Assembly: GCF_900478135.1 (NCBI RefSeq) | Contig: NZ_LS483470.1 | Location: forward strand, 3,061,001 to 3,125,000 | Reading direction: 5' to 3' | DNA: 64,000 nucleotides | Source of the DNA: Leminorella richardii | GTDB taxonomy: Bacteria; Pseudomonadota; Gammaproteobacteria; Enterobacterales; Enterobacteriaceae | Shown here: in pieces, positions 35,286 to 46,443 of the stretch | How positions within the stretch are numbered: the first letter of the stretch is position 1 | How the letters are laid out: each line of letters starts with the position of its first letter | The notes under the pieces: model-generated | Told to the model about the DNA's origin: nothing | The model's input: only the letters and a program-made list of their open reading frames with translations | Database searches by the model: none | Made by a program: the position numbers and the translations under genes

Positions 35286-35987
35286 ATGAAATACCTGAAC
35301 ATCTTAGTGATAGAAGATGAAACGCCGCTGGCCGAAATGCACGCTGAGTTCATTAAACGCCATAGCCTGTGCCGTCAGATATGGCTGGCTGGCAATCTGG
35401 AACAGGGTCGCATGATGATAGCTAACTTCAAGCCTGACCTGATCGTTCTTGACAACTATTTGCCCGACGGCAGGGGAATCGAGCTGCTGCAAGAGCTTTC
35501 CGCCGCAAAGTATCAAGGGCAGATTATCTTTATCACCGCCGCCAGCGATATTGAAACTGTCGCCGATGCAATTCGCTACGGCGTATTCGACTATTTACTC
35601 AAGCCGGTTTCCTACGATCGACTGGAGCAAACTCTTGAGCGTCTGAGCCACCTTCACCGAGTGCAAAAGCAGGCTGAAGACGTCAGCCAGTCGCAGGTTG
35701 ATGAAATGTTCAACACCTTTGCCCGCATTCAAACCAAGCCCACCATGCCCATCGGCATTGATGAAATTACGCTGAAAGTCGTGCAGGAAGCCTTTATCGA
35801 TAGCGAAGAAGAAGCGGGATACACCGCTGAAGACATTGCTAAAAAACTGGGATTAAGCCGCACTACCGCGCGCCGCTATCTGGAATACTGCACAAAAGAG
35901 AACTTTCTTAAGGCTGAAATCATCTACGGTAAGGTCGGTCGCCCACAGCGCATTTACCGACTGAGCCAGAGGGAAAAGCAGGTTTAA
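35286..35987 (+). CDS. citB: Response regulator CitB/DpiA
   Basis: 233 residues. A receiver domain with acidic pocket ED at 10-11, phospho-accepting Asp56 (LIVLDNYLPDG) and conserved Lys in YLLKPVSYDRL is joined to a C-terminal helix-turn-helix (YTAEDIAKKLGLSRTTARRY, about 180-199) typical of the CitB group. Partner of the adjacent CitA. It should activate the divergent citC operon and possibly the carrier gene. Confidence 0.95.
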   Translation: MKYLNILVIEDETPLAEMHAEFIKRHSLCRQIWLAGNLEQGRMMIANFKPDLIVLDNYLPDGRGIELLQELSAAKYQGQIIFITAASDIETVADAIRYGVFDYLLKPVSYDRLEQTLERLSHLHRVQKQAEDVSQSQVDEMFNTFARIQTKPTMPIGIDEITLKVVQEAFIDSEEEAGYTAEDIAKKLGLSRTTARRYLEYCTKENFLKAEIIYGKVGRPQRIYRLSQREKQV

Positions 35988-36161
35988 TGTACCGAGGGAA
36001 CGCTAGTCGCTTCTCGCCCGGTCTTTTGAGATTAAAAAAGCGATTTTATCGTGATAGGATGTCACTGCGTGAGTAGTGCCGTTCCCCCAACCCTACATTT
36101 CTGGGTATATTTTCGGGTGTATTTCCGAGTATAGTGATGTACAAGAACACGGGGGAACAGC

Positions 36162-36182
36162 AAGCGACTCTGTCGCTTTTTC
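36162..36182 (+). terminator. Probable terminator after citAB
   Basis: A 7-bp perfect stem AAGCGAC/GTCGCTT (36162-36168 with 36172-36178) with a 3-base loop and a following T run, about 175 bases after citB and 55 bases before zapG. It may alternatively lie in the zapG leader. Confidence 0.5.
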
Positions 36183-36236
36183 AGCCTTTCGTCAGGCTGG
36201 TTCTTCTGTAATTTATGACCGTAACAAGGAGTCATT

Positions 36237-36644
36237 ATGACTTGGGAATATGCACTGATTATCGGCTTAGTCGCCGGGCTTATTATTGGCGCTCTGGCGA
36301 TGCGGTTTGGCAACAGGAAACTGCGCCAGCAAACAGCACTGCAGCAGGAGCTTGATAAAAGCAAAGCAGAACTGGAAACCTACCGCCAAGAGCTGGTTAA
36401 CCACTTTTCCCACAGCGCTGAGCTGCTTGAAAAAATGGCGCAGGACTACCGCCAGTTCCACAAGCACATGGTAAAAAGCTCCAGTACACTGCTCCCTGAT
36501 ATGGCTACCAGCAATCCCTTTAGCTACCTGAATTTTAAACCTGAAGCATCGGGTCACGAAGACACGCGCAGCGACACAGACCACCCTCCTCGCGACTATT
36601 CCGAGGGTGCATCGGGTCTGTTTCGCCCGGAGCGCAAAGAGTAA
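36237..36644 (+). CDS. zapG: Z-ring/cell-envelope protein ZapG (YhcB)
   Basis: A 135-residue inner-membrane protein of the DUF1043 family involved in coordinating cell division and envelope growth. One N-terminal membrane helix (about 4-22, YALIIGLVAGLIIGALAMRF), a long cytoplasmic coiled coil (about 28-80) and the conserved FHKHMVKSSSTLLPDM segment, then an acidic, disordered tail. The position before degQ matches Escherichia. Confidence 0.95.
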   Translation: MTWEYALIIGLVAGLIIGALAMRFGNRKLRQQTALQQELDKSKAELETYRQELVNHFSHSAELLEKMAQDYRQFHKHMVKSSSTLLPDMATSNPFSYLNFKPEASGHEDTRSDTDHPPRDYSEGASGLFRPERKE

Positions 36645-36916
36645 ATAAATACGCCACTCCTCGCGGTGCCGTGCAAGACGGCGCCGCAGTCTCCAAACGA
36701 ATATTACCTTTCTTTACGTTTTACGCCGTCCCGCGCGCTGACTGGATTTGAAGCCGATCACATTTCTGAATTAATCCCCTCCCGATGTCATTAACCACTT
36801 GTTTATGAACTTTTTGAGCCTATATCGAGTCTTAGATTAGCTACAGTTAATTGTGAAACAGCCGTCTAGCGCGGCTCCACCCAAGTTTGAAGGTTGGTAT
36901 TGAGAGTCTATTATCC

Positions 36917-38290
36917 ATGAAGAAAACAACGTTACTATTAAGCGCCCTAACCGTTAGTTTAGGTCTGTCTTTTTCCTCAGTACCGGCAGCCAATGCCGCC
37001 CTGCCGATCTCCGTCGCAGGTGAACAAACTCCAAGCCTGGCACCAATGCTGGAAAAAGTATTGCCTGCCGTCGTTAGCGTCTACGTAGAAGGCACACAGG
37101 TTCAGCGCAAGCGCATTCCCGAAGAGTTCAAATTCTTCTTCGGGCCAAACATGCCGTCTGAACAGCAAAGCGTGCGCCCTTTTGAAGGGCTAGGCTCTGG
37201 CGTCATTATCAATGCGGAAAAGGGCTACGTCGTTACCAATAACCACGTGGTCAACAATGCGGACAAGATCCGCGTCCAGCTCAATAACGGAAAAGAGTAT
37301 CAGGCCAAGCTTATCGGTCGTGATGAACAGTCTGATATCGCCCTGCTCCAGCTCATTGATGCCAAGGAAAAAGATCTAACCGGTATCAAACTGGCAGACT
37401 CTGACTCCCTGCGGGTCGGCGACTTCGCCGTTGCAGTTGGGAACCCGTTCGGCCTCGGCCAGACTGCCACCTCCGGCATTATCTCTGCACTGGGTCGCAG
37501 CGGGCTGAATCTGGAAGGTTTTGAAAACTTTATCCAGACCGATGCCTCAATCAACCGCGGTAACTCCGGCGGCGCGCTGGTTAACCTTAACGGTGAGCTT
37601 ATCGGCATTAACACTGCCATTCTGGCGCCAAACGGCGGCAACGTCGGCATCGGGTTTGCTATCCCCAGTAACATGGTGCAAAGCCTGACTGAGCAGTTGA
37701 TCAAGTACGGTGAAGTCAAGCGCGGCATGCTGGGCATCAAGGGCAGCGAAATGACGGCGGAAATGGCGAAAGCCTTCAAAGTCGACGCACAGCGCGGCGC
37801 CTTTGTCAGCGAAGTTATGCCGAAGTCAGCAGCGGCTGCCGCGGGCATTAAATCCGGCGACGTTATCGTCTCCCTTGACGGCAAAACTATCAGCAGCTTT
37901 GCTGAACTGCGCGCTAAAGTTGCAACAGCCGGTGCCGGTAAGAAAGTGAAGATGGGTCTGCTTCGCGAAGGCAAGCCAATGGAAGTCGACGTTGAGCTGC
38001 AAAACAGTGAACAGTCCGCTACCAGCGCAGAAACGCTTATGCCTGCTTTACAGGGTGCAACACTGAATAACGGTGAAGCCAAAGGCAATAAGGGGATTGT
38101 GATTAAGGACGTTGAGAAAGGCTCTGCTGCCGCTCAAAGCGGACTGCGTGCAGGCGACACCATTATTGGCGTCAACAGCGAACGCACACAAAACCTCGGT
38201 GAACTTCGCAAGATTCTGGACAGCAAGCCTAACGTTGTTGCCCTGAATATTTTACGCGGCGATGACAATATCTATCTGATCCTTCGTTAA
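36917..38290 (+). CDS. degQ: Periplasmic serine endoprotease
   Basis: HtrA-family protease/chaperone that removes misfolded periplasmic proteins. The start at 36917 gives 457 residues with a signal peptide ending near residue 27 (AANA). An in-frame ATG 30 bases upstream would extend the signal and is not conserved. Catalytic triad: His110 (TNNHVV), Asp140 (SDIALLQ) and Ser217 (GNSGGAL). Two PDZ domains follow (about 285-375 and 390-455). Paired with degS downstream, as in Escherichia. Confidence 0.96.
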   Translation: MKKTTLLLSALTVSLGLSFSSVPAANAALPISVAGEQTPSLAPMLEKVLPAVVSVYVEGTQVQRKRIPEEFKFFFGPNMPSEQQSVRPFEGLGSGVIINAEKGYVVTNNHVVNNADKIRVQLNNGKEYQAKLIGRDEQSDIALLQLIDAKEKDLTGIKLADSDSLRVGDFAVAVGNPFGLGQTATSGIISALGRSGLNLEGFENFIQTDASINRGNSGGALVNLNGELIGINTAILAPNGGNVGIGFAIPSNMVQSLTEQLIKYGEVKRGMLGIKGSEMTAEMAKAFKVDAQRGAFVSEVMPKSAAAAAGIKSGDVIVSLDGKTISSFAELRAKVATAGAGKKVKMGLLREGKPMEVDVELQNSEQSATSAETLMPALQGATLNNGEAKGNKGIVIKDVEKGSAAAQSGLRAGDTIIGVNSERTQNLGELRKILDSKPNVVALNILRGDDNIYLILR

Positions 38291-38302
38291 TCCCGATCGC
38301 AA

Positions 38303-38334
38303 AAACGGATACGGCAATGTGCCGTATCCGTTTA
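38303..38334 (+). terminator. Intrinsic terminator of degQ
   Basis: A 13-bp perfect stem, 38303-38315 with 38321-38333, with a 5-base loop. Its 3' side has only three T, so it may be partly Rho-assisted. Confidence 0.7.
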
Positions 38335-38379
38335 AGTCATGTTATTCTTAGTTACCTTCCCTTTTTTCTGATGAACTGC

Positions 38380-39437
38380 ATGCTTGCCAAACTGTTACGC
38401 TCAGTCCTTATCGGCTTAATTATTGCCGCAGCGCTGTTGACCATTTTTCCGTCGCTGCGCGATACGTCCGGCCTGTTGGATAATTCGCTTTCGCTCTCTA
38501 TTGGTGAAGCCCCTATGAGTTACAACAGTGCAGTCAAGCGAGCAGCTCCTGCTGTCGTCAACATTTATAACCGCAACATTCACAGCGAAAACGGCCCTGG
38601 GATCAACACGCTGGGTTCCGGCGTTATCATGAATAAAAAGGGCTACATCCTGACAAATCGGCACGTTATCGTGAACGCCGATCAGATTATTGTTGCGCTA
38701 CAGAATGGTCAGATTGACGAAGCGCTGGTTGTCGGCAGCGACACTCTGACTGACCTTGCGGTGCTAAAAATTCAGGAAGGAAATCTTCCCGTAATCCCAA
38801 CCAATACGAAACGAACTTCCCACGTCGGCGATGTTGTTTTAGCTATCGGCAACCCCTATAACCTCGGCCAGACGGTCACGCAGGGCATCATCAGCGCCAC
38901 CGGACGGGTCGGCCTGAGTCCCTACGGTCGCCAAAACCTGCTACAAATTGACGCTTCAATTAACCACGGCAACTCTGGAGGGGCGCTGGTCAATACCCTC
39001 GGAGAACTGGTCGGCATCAACACCCTGTCGCTGGATAAGCGAACCGACGGCGACACGCCTGAGGGTATCAGTTTCGCTATTCCTATTGAGCTAGCCGTTA
39101 AAATTATGGATAAGCTCATTCGCGACGGCCGCGTCATTCGCGGCTATATCGGCATCGGCGGCGGAGACCTTAGCCGCGTTCAGGCTCAAAGTGGCCCTTC
39201 GATCGCCTACAGGGAATACTGGTCAGGTCGATAACTCCGGGTGGCCCCGCTGACCGTGCAGGCCTACAGGCCGGTGACGTACTGTTAACTGTGAACGGTA
39301 AGGCGGCTAATTCAGTTCTGGAAGTGATGGATCAAATCGCTGAAATTCGTCCGGGAACTAATATCCCAGTTGACGTCATGCGAAACGGTCAAAAGATATC
39401 CGTCACCATCATGATTCTGGAATATCCAGCGACCTAG
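38380..39437 (+). pseudogene. degS: Site-1 protease DegS, frameshifted before the PDZ domain
   Basis: DegS is the membrane-anchored periplasmic protease that starts the sigma-E response by cutting RseA when its PDZ domain binds misfolded porin tails. The frame from 38380 has the membrane anchor (4-24) and an intact protease domain with His95 (LTNRHV), Asp125 (TDLAVLK) and Ser199 (GNSGGA). It then loses homology after RGYIGIGGGDL and stops at 39234 after 284 residues. Adding one base near 39193-39200 restores a frame reading FDRLQGILV...GGPADRAGLQAGDVLL...VTIMILEYPAT to the stop at 39437, giving 352 residues against 355 in Escherichia. It is either a real one-base deletion removing PDZ control or a sequencing error. 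Confidence 0.85.
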
Positions 39438-39462
39438 GTACAAAAAAGAACCTACAAAATAG

Positions 39463-39487
39463 AGGGGGAGCATTTGCTCCCCCTTTG
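39463..39487 (+). terminator. Bidirectional terminator, degS/murA
   Basis: A GC-rich stem (39463-39472 with 39476-39484, AGGGGGAGC/GCTCCCCCT) with a very short loop and T-rich 3' flank, between convergent degS and murA. Confidence 0.75.
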
Positions 39488-39521
39488 CTTTTATTGCGTT
39501 CTCATACAGCAGCAGCGGAAC

Positions 39522-40796
<1,275 letters not shown>

Positions 40797-40885
40797 TTAA
40801 AGTAAAACTGTCATCATCATGTACTCCTTCAGTGAAGTGATTGTGTGTTTATAGGTATTTTTCTTCACTAAAGGTAAAAAGTGGC

Positions 40886-41140
40886 TTAGAGGCCGTTCAG
40901 TTTGCGATCTCTCGCCCATTCAGCCGGGGTATACACTTTGATCGATAGCGCATGAATACGGTTATCGGAAATATATTCCATCAGTGGAGCATAGATGGTC
41001 TGCTGCTGTTTGACTCGGCTCATACCGGCAAAGATTTCACCAATGGCAATGACCTGAAAATGGCTACCGTCACCGGTAACGAGAACGTCCTGCAGGCTTA
41101 AAGCATCCATTAAAACTTGTCTGATAAGAGTAGTATCCAT
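40886..41140 (-). CDS. ibaG: BolA-family iron-sulfur/acid-stress protein
   Basis: A BolA-like protein that binds monothiol glutaredoxin with a shared iron-sulfur cluster and is linked to acid resistance. The start at 41140 gives 84 residues, the family length ([19 protein letters not shown]). An in-frame GTG at 41158 would add six. The BolA core [25 protein letters not shown]... is conserved, ending [12 protein letters not shown]. Between murA and mlaB, as in Escherichia. Confidence 0.94.
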   Translation of the reverse strand: MDTTLIRQVLMDALSLQDVLVTGDGSHFQVIAIGEIFAGMSRVKQQQTIYAPLMEYISDNRIHALSIKVYTPAEWARDRKLNGL

Positions 41141-41337
41141 GCGCTTTTCTGTGCTCACTGAGTTAAAGATGTCCGGCTCCGGACGGAACCAACGCGTATT
41201 CTACGCCTGAAGAGCGGCGAGACGCCACGATCATTATTTCGCGACGATAAAAAAACGTACCGGCACATTTTACGGTGCCGGTACGTGAGCTGATGCAGTC
41301 ATTAATAGAGGGCAACAGCGTGACTGTCACTATGGTA

Positions 41338-41661
41338 TCACAACCCGTCAGCCTGGCTCAGCAGATACGGCTGAATTATTTGCTGTAGATTATAGAGCGC
41401 AATCAGCGACTGCAGCTTCTCCGTCATCCCGGACAGCCTGACAGAGTGCCCTTTAGCAGAAGACTCATCCAGCAGATAAACCAGCATAGCCAGCCCCGGA
41501 GAGTCCACGCGCTCAAGCCCGGCGACGTCAAGAGTATGGACATCGGACGCCATCAAAGAGTGGCGCGCAGTCCACAGCGGCATCAGCGTTTCGCGGTTCA
41601 GATCGCCGCTTAACGTGACGACGCCGTCAGCAGACTGCTGGCTTAGCGAGGCCGTAGCCAT
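41338..41661 (-). CDS. mlaB: STAS-domain subunit of the Mla phospholipid transporter
   Basis: 107 residues with a STAS fold (LDVAGLERVDSPGLAMLVYL, with the conserved Ser-Pro). MlaB binds and stabilises the ATPase MlaF in the cytoplasm. Its ATG overlaps the mlaC stop by one base. Last gene of the mlaFEDCB cluster. Confidence 0.94.
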   Translation of the reverse strand: MATASLSQQSADGVVTLSGDLNRETLMPLWTARHSLMASDVHTLDVAGLERVDSPGLAMLVYLLDESSAKGHSVRLSGMTEKLQSLIALYNLQQIIQPYLLSQADGL

Positions 41662-42287
41662 TACTTACTGTCCAGCTTGATAGGCTGCTTAGAAAGAGCG
41701 CTCAGCTGGCTGGTTAAACCGTCAACACCGTCACGGCGCAGCGTTTCCGCCCACTCGTTCTGCTTGGTGGTGATCATGCTGATGCCTTCGGCAATCATAT
41801 CGTAAGCTTTCCATTCACCGGTTTTGCTGTTTTTACGCCATTGGAAATCCAAACGGATTGGCGGACGACCGTTAGTATCGTTAATAGTGATACGGATAGA
41901 AATATTATCTTTACCCTCTAGCGGCTGCTCTGGGGAGATCTGATAGCTCTGGCCGTTATACATTGCCAGCGCCTGACCGTAAGCCTGCTCCAGATAGGCC
42001 TCAAAGGCAGGCATATAGGCATTGCGCTGAGCCGGTGTTGCATCTTTATAGTAGCGGCCAAGCACCAGCGCCCCTGCATACTTCACCTGAACATAGGGGA
42101 TCAGCTCTTCTTTTACTACCGTTTTCAGATAGTCAGGATTTGATTTGATCTTAGGCTGTTCGTTCTTTAAGCGATTGAACGTCTTCTCTGCCGCAGCCTG
42201 CATTTCCTGATACGGATTGTTTGCGGCAGCGTTCACCGCTAAAGGCGCAACGACAAGAAGCGCGGCCATCATAAAACGTTTAAACAT
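41661..42287 (-). CDS. mlaC: Periplasmic phospholipid-binding protein MlaC
   Basis: 208 residues with a signal peptide ending at about residue 21 (LAVNA). The mature protein shuttles phospholipid between the outer-membrane MlaA-porin complex and the inner-membrane MlaFEDB complex, keeping the outer leaflet free of phospholipid. Conserved segments are [26 protein letters not shown] (split in two by family variation), VRITIND-type strand and [21 protein letters not shown]. Confidence 0.96.
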   Translation of the reverse strand: MFKRFMMAALLVVAPLAVNAAANNPYQEMQAAAEKTFNRLKNEQPKIKSNPDYLKTVVKEELIPYVQVKYAGALVLGRYYKDATPAQRNAYMPAFEAYLEQAYGQALAMYNGQSYQISPEQPLEGKDNISIRITINDTNGRPPIRLDFQWRKNSKTGEWKAYDMIAEGISMITTKQNEWAETLRRDGVDGLTSQLSALSKQPIKLDSK

Positions 42288-42326
42288 AATGGTTCCTCTT
42301 TACTGCTAGTAGTTGTTAGCTAAAAA

Positions 42327-42842
42327 TCAGTGAGCGCTCTGCGGCTGCTCAGCCGGCGCCGATTCCTGCTTATCATCGCCGCTCTTATACAAGAACTGCC
42401 CAATAAGGTCTTCCAGCACCATGGCTGGCTTGGTGTCTTTTATCGTGTCGCCGTCTTTAAGAATAGACGTTCCCATCTCCTCATCCTCAAAGCCAACGTT
42501 CAAGGCTAAAAACTGCTCGCCGAGCAGGCCCGCTGTGCGGATCGACAGTGAGCTGGTGTCAGGAATGTGGTTATAGCGCGACTCAATGTCGATCGCGACG
42601 CGCGGCAGATAGGTTTTCTCATCCAAAGAGATTTCCGTGACTCGGCCAATCAGCACGCCGCCGACCTTAACCGGTGAACGCACCTTCAGGCTGCCGATGT
42701 TGTCAAACGTTGCATAGACGCGGTACGTCGGCTCATTCCCCAACGACTTGATGTCCGCTACCTTTAAACATAGGAAAAGCAGTGAACAAAGCCCAATAAG
42801 CATAAATACGCCTACCCATATTTCCGTTTTTTTACTTTGCAT
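42327..42842 (-). CDS. mlaD: MCE-domain protein MlaD
   Basis: 171 residues from the ATG at 42842 (MQSKKTEIWVGVFM), preferred over an upstream TTG because GGGA lies nine bases before it. One N-terminal membrane helix (about 7-25) precedes the MCE domain, with TFDNIGSLKVRSPVKVGGVL and RYNHIPDTSSLSIRTAGLLG. MlaD forms a hexameric ring through which lipids pass. Only four bases separate it from mlaE. Confidence 0.96.
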   Translation of the reverse strand: MQSKKTEIWVGVFMLIGLCSLLFLCLKVADIKSLGNEPTYRVYATFDNIGSLKVRSPVKVGGVLIGRVTEISLDEKTYLPRVAIDIESRYNHIPDTSSLSIRTAGLLGEQFLALNVGFEDEEMGTSILKDGDTIKDTKPAMVLEDLIGQFLYKSGDDKQESAPAEQPQSAH

Positions 42843-42846
42843 CGAT

Positions 42847-43629
42847 TTAGTTCCCAAACATCATTGCGGTAAGTACAAAATCCACACCTAATACAGCAAG
42901 AGACGCATGTACTACGGTACGAGTTGTCGCCTGACTAATGCCTTCCGACGTTGGAATACAGTCATAGCCGTTGTGCAGCGCGATCCAAGTCACCGTGACA
43001 GCAAACACCGCGCTTTTAATAAAACAGTTCAGTATATCGGTATGCCAGCTGACAGAATCCTGCATCGCTGACCAGAAAAATCCGCCGTCAATGCCCTTCC
43101 AGTCAACGCCGACCATCGCGCCGCCGAGAATGCCCACGGCAACGAAAATCGCTGTCAGTAAAGGCATGCTGATAAATCCGGCCCAAAATCGCGGTGCGAT
43201 CACCCGACGCAGCGGATCGATAGCCATCATTTCTAGGCTAGACAGCTGTTCAGTCGCCTTCATCAGCCCGATTTCCGCTGTTAACGCGGAACCCGCACGC
43301 CCGGCAAACAGTAAAGCTGTGACCACTGGCCCCAGCTCTCGCAGCAGCGACAGCGCCACCATCATGCCGAGGCTCGCCTCCGCGCTGTAAGTGGTTAATA
43401 TAAGGTAGCCCTGTAGCCCCAGTACCATGCCGATAAACAGGCCGGAAACGATAATAATCAGCAATGACTGAACGCCTACGACGTACAGCTGTTTGAGCAG
43501 CAAAGGCCACTGCTTGCGAAATTCCGGTGAGCCCACTAGGGCGCCATAAAGCATCGCACCTGAACGACCAAACGAGCCGATAAAATGAATGCCCCGGCGC
43601 CCTAAAGACGCCAACGTCTGTAGCAACAT
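42847..43629 (-). CDS. mlaE: Mla transporter permease MlaE
   Basis: 260 residues with about six membrane segments, ABC permease of the MlaE/YrbE type. Characteristic segments are [20 protein letters not shown] and [20 protein letters not shown], the coupling region for MlaF. It shares one base with mlaF. Confidence 0.97.
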   Translation of the reverse strand: MLLQTLASLGRRGIHFIGSFGRSGAMLYGALVGSPEFRKQWPLLLKQLYVVGVQSLLIIIVSGLFIGMVLGLQGYLILTTYSAEASLGMMVALSLLRELGPVVTALLFAGRAGSALTAEIGLMKATEQLSSLEMMAIDPLRRVIAPRFWAGFISMPLLTAIFVAVGILGGAMVGVDWKGIDGGFFWSAMQDSVSWHTDILNCFIKSAVFAVTVTWIALHNGYDCIPTSEGISQATTRTVVHASLAVLGVDFVLTAMMFGN

Positions 43630-44432
43630 CAGCTTAATAACTCCGTTTTATAATCGCCGGCGGGGAAGCGGAAAGGCACAGGGCCGTCCGCAATGCCGTC
43701 CAGAAACTGACGGGCTCTAGGGTCTGGATTAGCCCGCAGCTCGGTGGGCGAACCTTGAGCAATGACGCGGTGTTCCGCCACGATGTAAGCATAGTCTGCG
43801 ATGCTTAACACTTCGGGAACGTCGTGAGAAACGACGATGCAGGTAATACCCAGCGCGTTGTTAAGCTCATCAATCAGCTTAACCAGTACTCCCATAGTGA
43901 TAGGATCCTGACCAACAAACGGCTCATCAAACATGATAAGTTCAGGTTCCAGCGCAATGGCTCTGGCCAACGCGGCTCGGCGAGCCATACCGCCAGAAAG
44001 CTCAGACGGCATCAGATTTGCAGCCCCGCGCAGCCCTACCGCTTCAAGCTTCATTAACACTGTGCTGCGCACCAGCTCTTCTGGCAGGCGAGTATGTTCC
44101 CGCAGGGGATAGGCGACGTTTTCAAACACGGTTAAGTCAGTAAACAGAGCTCCGGACTGAAACAGCATGCTCATTTTTTTACGGACTTCATAAAGGCGAC
44201 GACGGGAAAGTGAAGGAATGTTGTCCCCGTCGAAAATGATTTCGCCGCTGCTGGGAGCAAGCTGCCCGCCAATAAGCCGCAAAAGTGTGGTTTTACCAAT
44301 GCCCGATGGCCCCATGATCGCGGTGACTTTACCGCGCGGCACTGTCAGGTTGATATCCTGAAAAATTGGGCGGCCGCCGCGAAAAAACGACATGTCGCGC
44401 ACTTCGACCAGGTTTTCTGTCGATCTGTTCAT
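43629..44432 (-). CDS. mlaF: Mla transporter ATPase MlaF
   Basis: 267 residues, ABC ATPase. Walker [17 protein letters not shown], signature [14 protein letters not shown], Walker [14 protein letters not shown] and switch His in VVSHDVPEV are all intact. Powers phospholipid transport by MlaFEDB. First gene of the mla operon, transcribed away from kdsD. Confidence 0.97.
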   Translation of the reverse strand: MNRSTENLVEVRDMSFFRGGRPIFQDINLTVPRGKVTAIMGPSGIGKTTLLRLIGGQLAPSSGEIIFDGDNIPSLSRRRLYEVRKKMSMLFQSGALFTDLTVFENVAYPLREHTRLPEELVRSTVLMKLEAVGLRGAANLMPSELSGGMARRAALARAIALEPELIMFDEPFVGQDPITMGVLVKLIDELNNALGITCIVVSHDVPEVLSIADYAYIVAEHRVIAQGSPTELRANPDPRARQFLDGIADGPVPFRFPAGDYKTELLS

Positions 44433-44872
44433 TCACGTCCTTAACTGTCACTGTCAGGATGAGATACCCTATGCGTCCATCATAAGTATTTATATACTTC
44501 AGCTCAACTCTCTACCGCACGCCAAGGCTAACGGTAAAGCCACGCTTCACGTATGTTCTTCATCCGAAATACGACGACTATTATGACTAACACTGCACCA
44601 TAAAAATGTGCCTTTACGCGAAATTTACACAGCGTCCGGTACGCCTTCGCGATGTCACTACTGTGCGGATAGATATAGCCTTATAATAGCCGCTATGGTT
44701 CTTATTGTCGGTATTTTAACGTTTCATCATCAGCAATTGTACAGGCAAAAGCCCTACGGGTTTGCGATTAACGCCGTTGACCTGTTACGCTTAGCCACAT
44801 TTTTTAAGGCTTCCTGACAGACAACTGCCGCTAGGGTGCGGCAATAGCTTATAAACACAGTGAGAGAGCGCG
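44433..44872. promoter_or_regulatory. Divergent mlaF/kdsD intergenic region; yrbG absent
   Basis: 440 bases between divergent mlaF and kdsD, presumably holding both promoters. In Escherichia the sodium/calcium exchanger gene yrbG stands here, upstream of kdsD; no such frame is present. Two plus-strand frames of about 64-69 codons (44392-44586 and 44608-44817) show no recognisable family and no good ribosome site. Confidence 0.5.
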
Positions 44873-45841
44873 ATGTCCAATTTTAACTTCCAGCAGGCGG
44901 GAAAGCAGGTTCTTGATATAGAAAGAGCCTCACTAGAGCAGCTTTATCAATACATCAATACAGACTTCGACCGCGCCTGTGCCATGATGCTGGCCTGTAA
45001 AGGCAAAGTGATTGTGATGGGAATGGGAAAGTCCGGCCACATTGGGTGTAAGATCGCGGCCTCTTTCGCCAGCACCGGAACGCCTTCTTTCTTTGTTCAT
45101 CCGGCGGAAGCCAGTCACGGCGATCTCGGCATGATCACTGCCGAGGACGTGGTTATCGCCATTTCTTACTCTGGAGAATCCAGCGAAATCATGGCGCTGG
45201 TTCCGGTGATTAAGCGCCTACAAATTCCGCTGATCTGCATGACCGGCAATCCCAACAGCGCCATGGGTAAAGTCGCTGACGTTCACCTATGCATTCACGT
45301 ACCGCAGGAAGCCTGCCCCCTCGGGCTAGCGCCAACCAGCAGCACTACCGCAACGCTGGTGATGGGCGATGCGCTAGCTGTAGCACTGCTCAAGGCCAAG
45401 GGCTTTACCGCCGACGATTTTGCCCTATCACATCCCGGTGGCGCACTGGGGCGCAAGCTGCTGCTGCGCGTTAGCGATATCATGCACGCTGGCGATGAGA
45501 TCCCACGAGTCAGCGTTGACGCTACTCTGAGGCAGGCACTGGTGGAAATCACCAGCAAGAATCTTGGCCTGACGGTTATCTGCAATGACGATATGATTAT
45601 CAAAGGTATATTTACCGATGGTGACTTACGCCGCATCTTCGACCAGAATATTGACATCAGAGAAGCCAAAATTGCCGACGTGATGACCAAGGGCGGGATC
45701 CGGGTTTTACCGTCCATGCTGGCGGTTGAAGCCTTAAACCTGATGCAGTCTCGACACATTACCGCACTCATTGTTGCAGAGGGCGATCTGCTCAAAGGCG
45801 TCGTACACATGCATGATATGCTGCGCGCAGGCGTCGTTTAG
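44873..45841 (+). CDS. kdsD: Arabinose-5-phosphate isomerase
   Basis: Converts ribulose-5-phosphate to arabinose-5-phosphate, the first step to Kdo for lipopolysaccharide. 322 residues: an N-terminal SIS domain (GKVIVMGMGKSGHIGCKIA; SYSGESSEIMALVPVIKR; CPLGLAPTSSTTATLVMGDA) and two C-terminal CBS domains (about 205-320). Followed by kdsC in the Kdo-LPS transport operon. Confidence 0.97.
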   Translation: MSNFNFQQAGKQVLDIERASLEQLYQYINTDFDRACAMMLACKGKVIVMGMGKSGHIGCKIAASFASTGTPSFFVHPAEASHGDLGMITAEDVVIAISYSGESSEIMALVPVIKRLQIPLICMTGNPNSAMGKVADVHLCIHVPQEACPLGLAPTSSTTATLVMGDALAVALLKAKGFTADDFALSHPGGALGRKLLLRVSDIMHAGDEIPRVSVDATLRQALVEITSKNLGLTVICNDDMIIKGIFTDGDLRRIFDQNIDIREAKIADVMTKGGIRVLPSMLAVEALNLMQSRHITALIVAEGDLLKGVVHMHDMLRAGVV

Positions 45842-45894
45842 GGCAAAATAGAGCGTTTACGAAACTCGAACTGAGCGTTTTGAAGAGTATTACT

Positions 45895-46443
45895 ATGATA
45901 GAGACGTGCTATGGCACTGTAGACAAAGGCATTTTCCAAAAGGCGGCCGCCATACGGCTGCTTATTTGTGACGTGGATGGCGTCATGTCCGACGGCCTTA
46001 TCTATATGGGCAATCAGGGTGAAGAGCTGAAAGCGTTCAACGTGCGCGACGGCTACGGCATTCACTGCCTGATCACCTCTGGCATTGAAGTGGCTATTAT
46101 TACCGGCCGCCAGTCCAAGCTGGTGGAAGACCGTGCAAAAACGCTGGGAATCACGCATCTCTATCAGGGGCAGTCGAACAAGCTGCCGGCGTTTGACTCC
46201 CTTTGCCGCACTTTATCTATCCAGCCAGAAGAGATTGCCTATATTGGCGACGATCTTATCGACTGGCCAGTGATGGCAAAGGTTGGACTTTCTGTATCGG
46301 TTGCCGATGCCCATCCCTTACTTCAGCCTAAAGCACACTACATCACCCGCAGGCCGGGAGGCCACGGCGCCGTTCGCGAGCTGTGCGACCTTATTTTACA
46401 GGCGCAGGGCAAGCTTGAAAGCGCGCAGGGGCTATCAATATGA
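45895..46443 (+). CDS. kdsC: Kdo-8-phosphate phosphatase
   Basis: HAD-family phosphatase that makes free Kdo. The start at 45895 (MIETCYGTVDKG) gives 182 residues and has GAAGAG seven bases upstream; an in-frame TTG 15 bases earlier is less likely. HAD motif I is LLICDVDGVMSDG, motif II IITGRQSK, motif III/IV YIGDDLIDWPVM. It overlaps lptC by four bases. Confidence 0.96.
   Translation: MIETCYGTVDKGIFQKAAAIRLLICDVDGVMSDGLIYMGNQGEELKAFNVRDGYGIHCLITSGIEVAIITGRQSKLVEDRAKTLGITHLYQGQSNKLPAFDSLCRTLSIQPEEIAYIGDDLIDWPVMAKVGLSVSVADAHPLLQPKAHYITRRPGGHGAVRELCDLILQAQGKLESAQGLSI

Noticed and set aside
36095..36140. Three imperfect 12-base repeats (TGGGTATATTTT, CGGGTGTATTTC, CGAGTATAGTGA)
   Set aside because: The copies differ at several positions and the array is too short to separate from chance in the zapG upstream region.
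44608..44817. 69-codon frame upstream of kdsD as a yrbG remnant
   Set aside because: Apart from one hydrophobic stretch, no exchanger motif can be recognised and no ribosome site precedes it.
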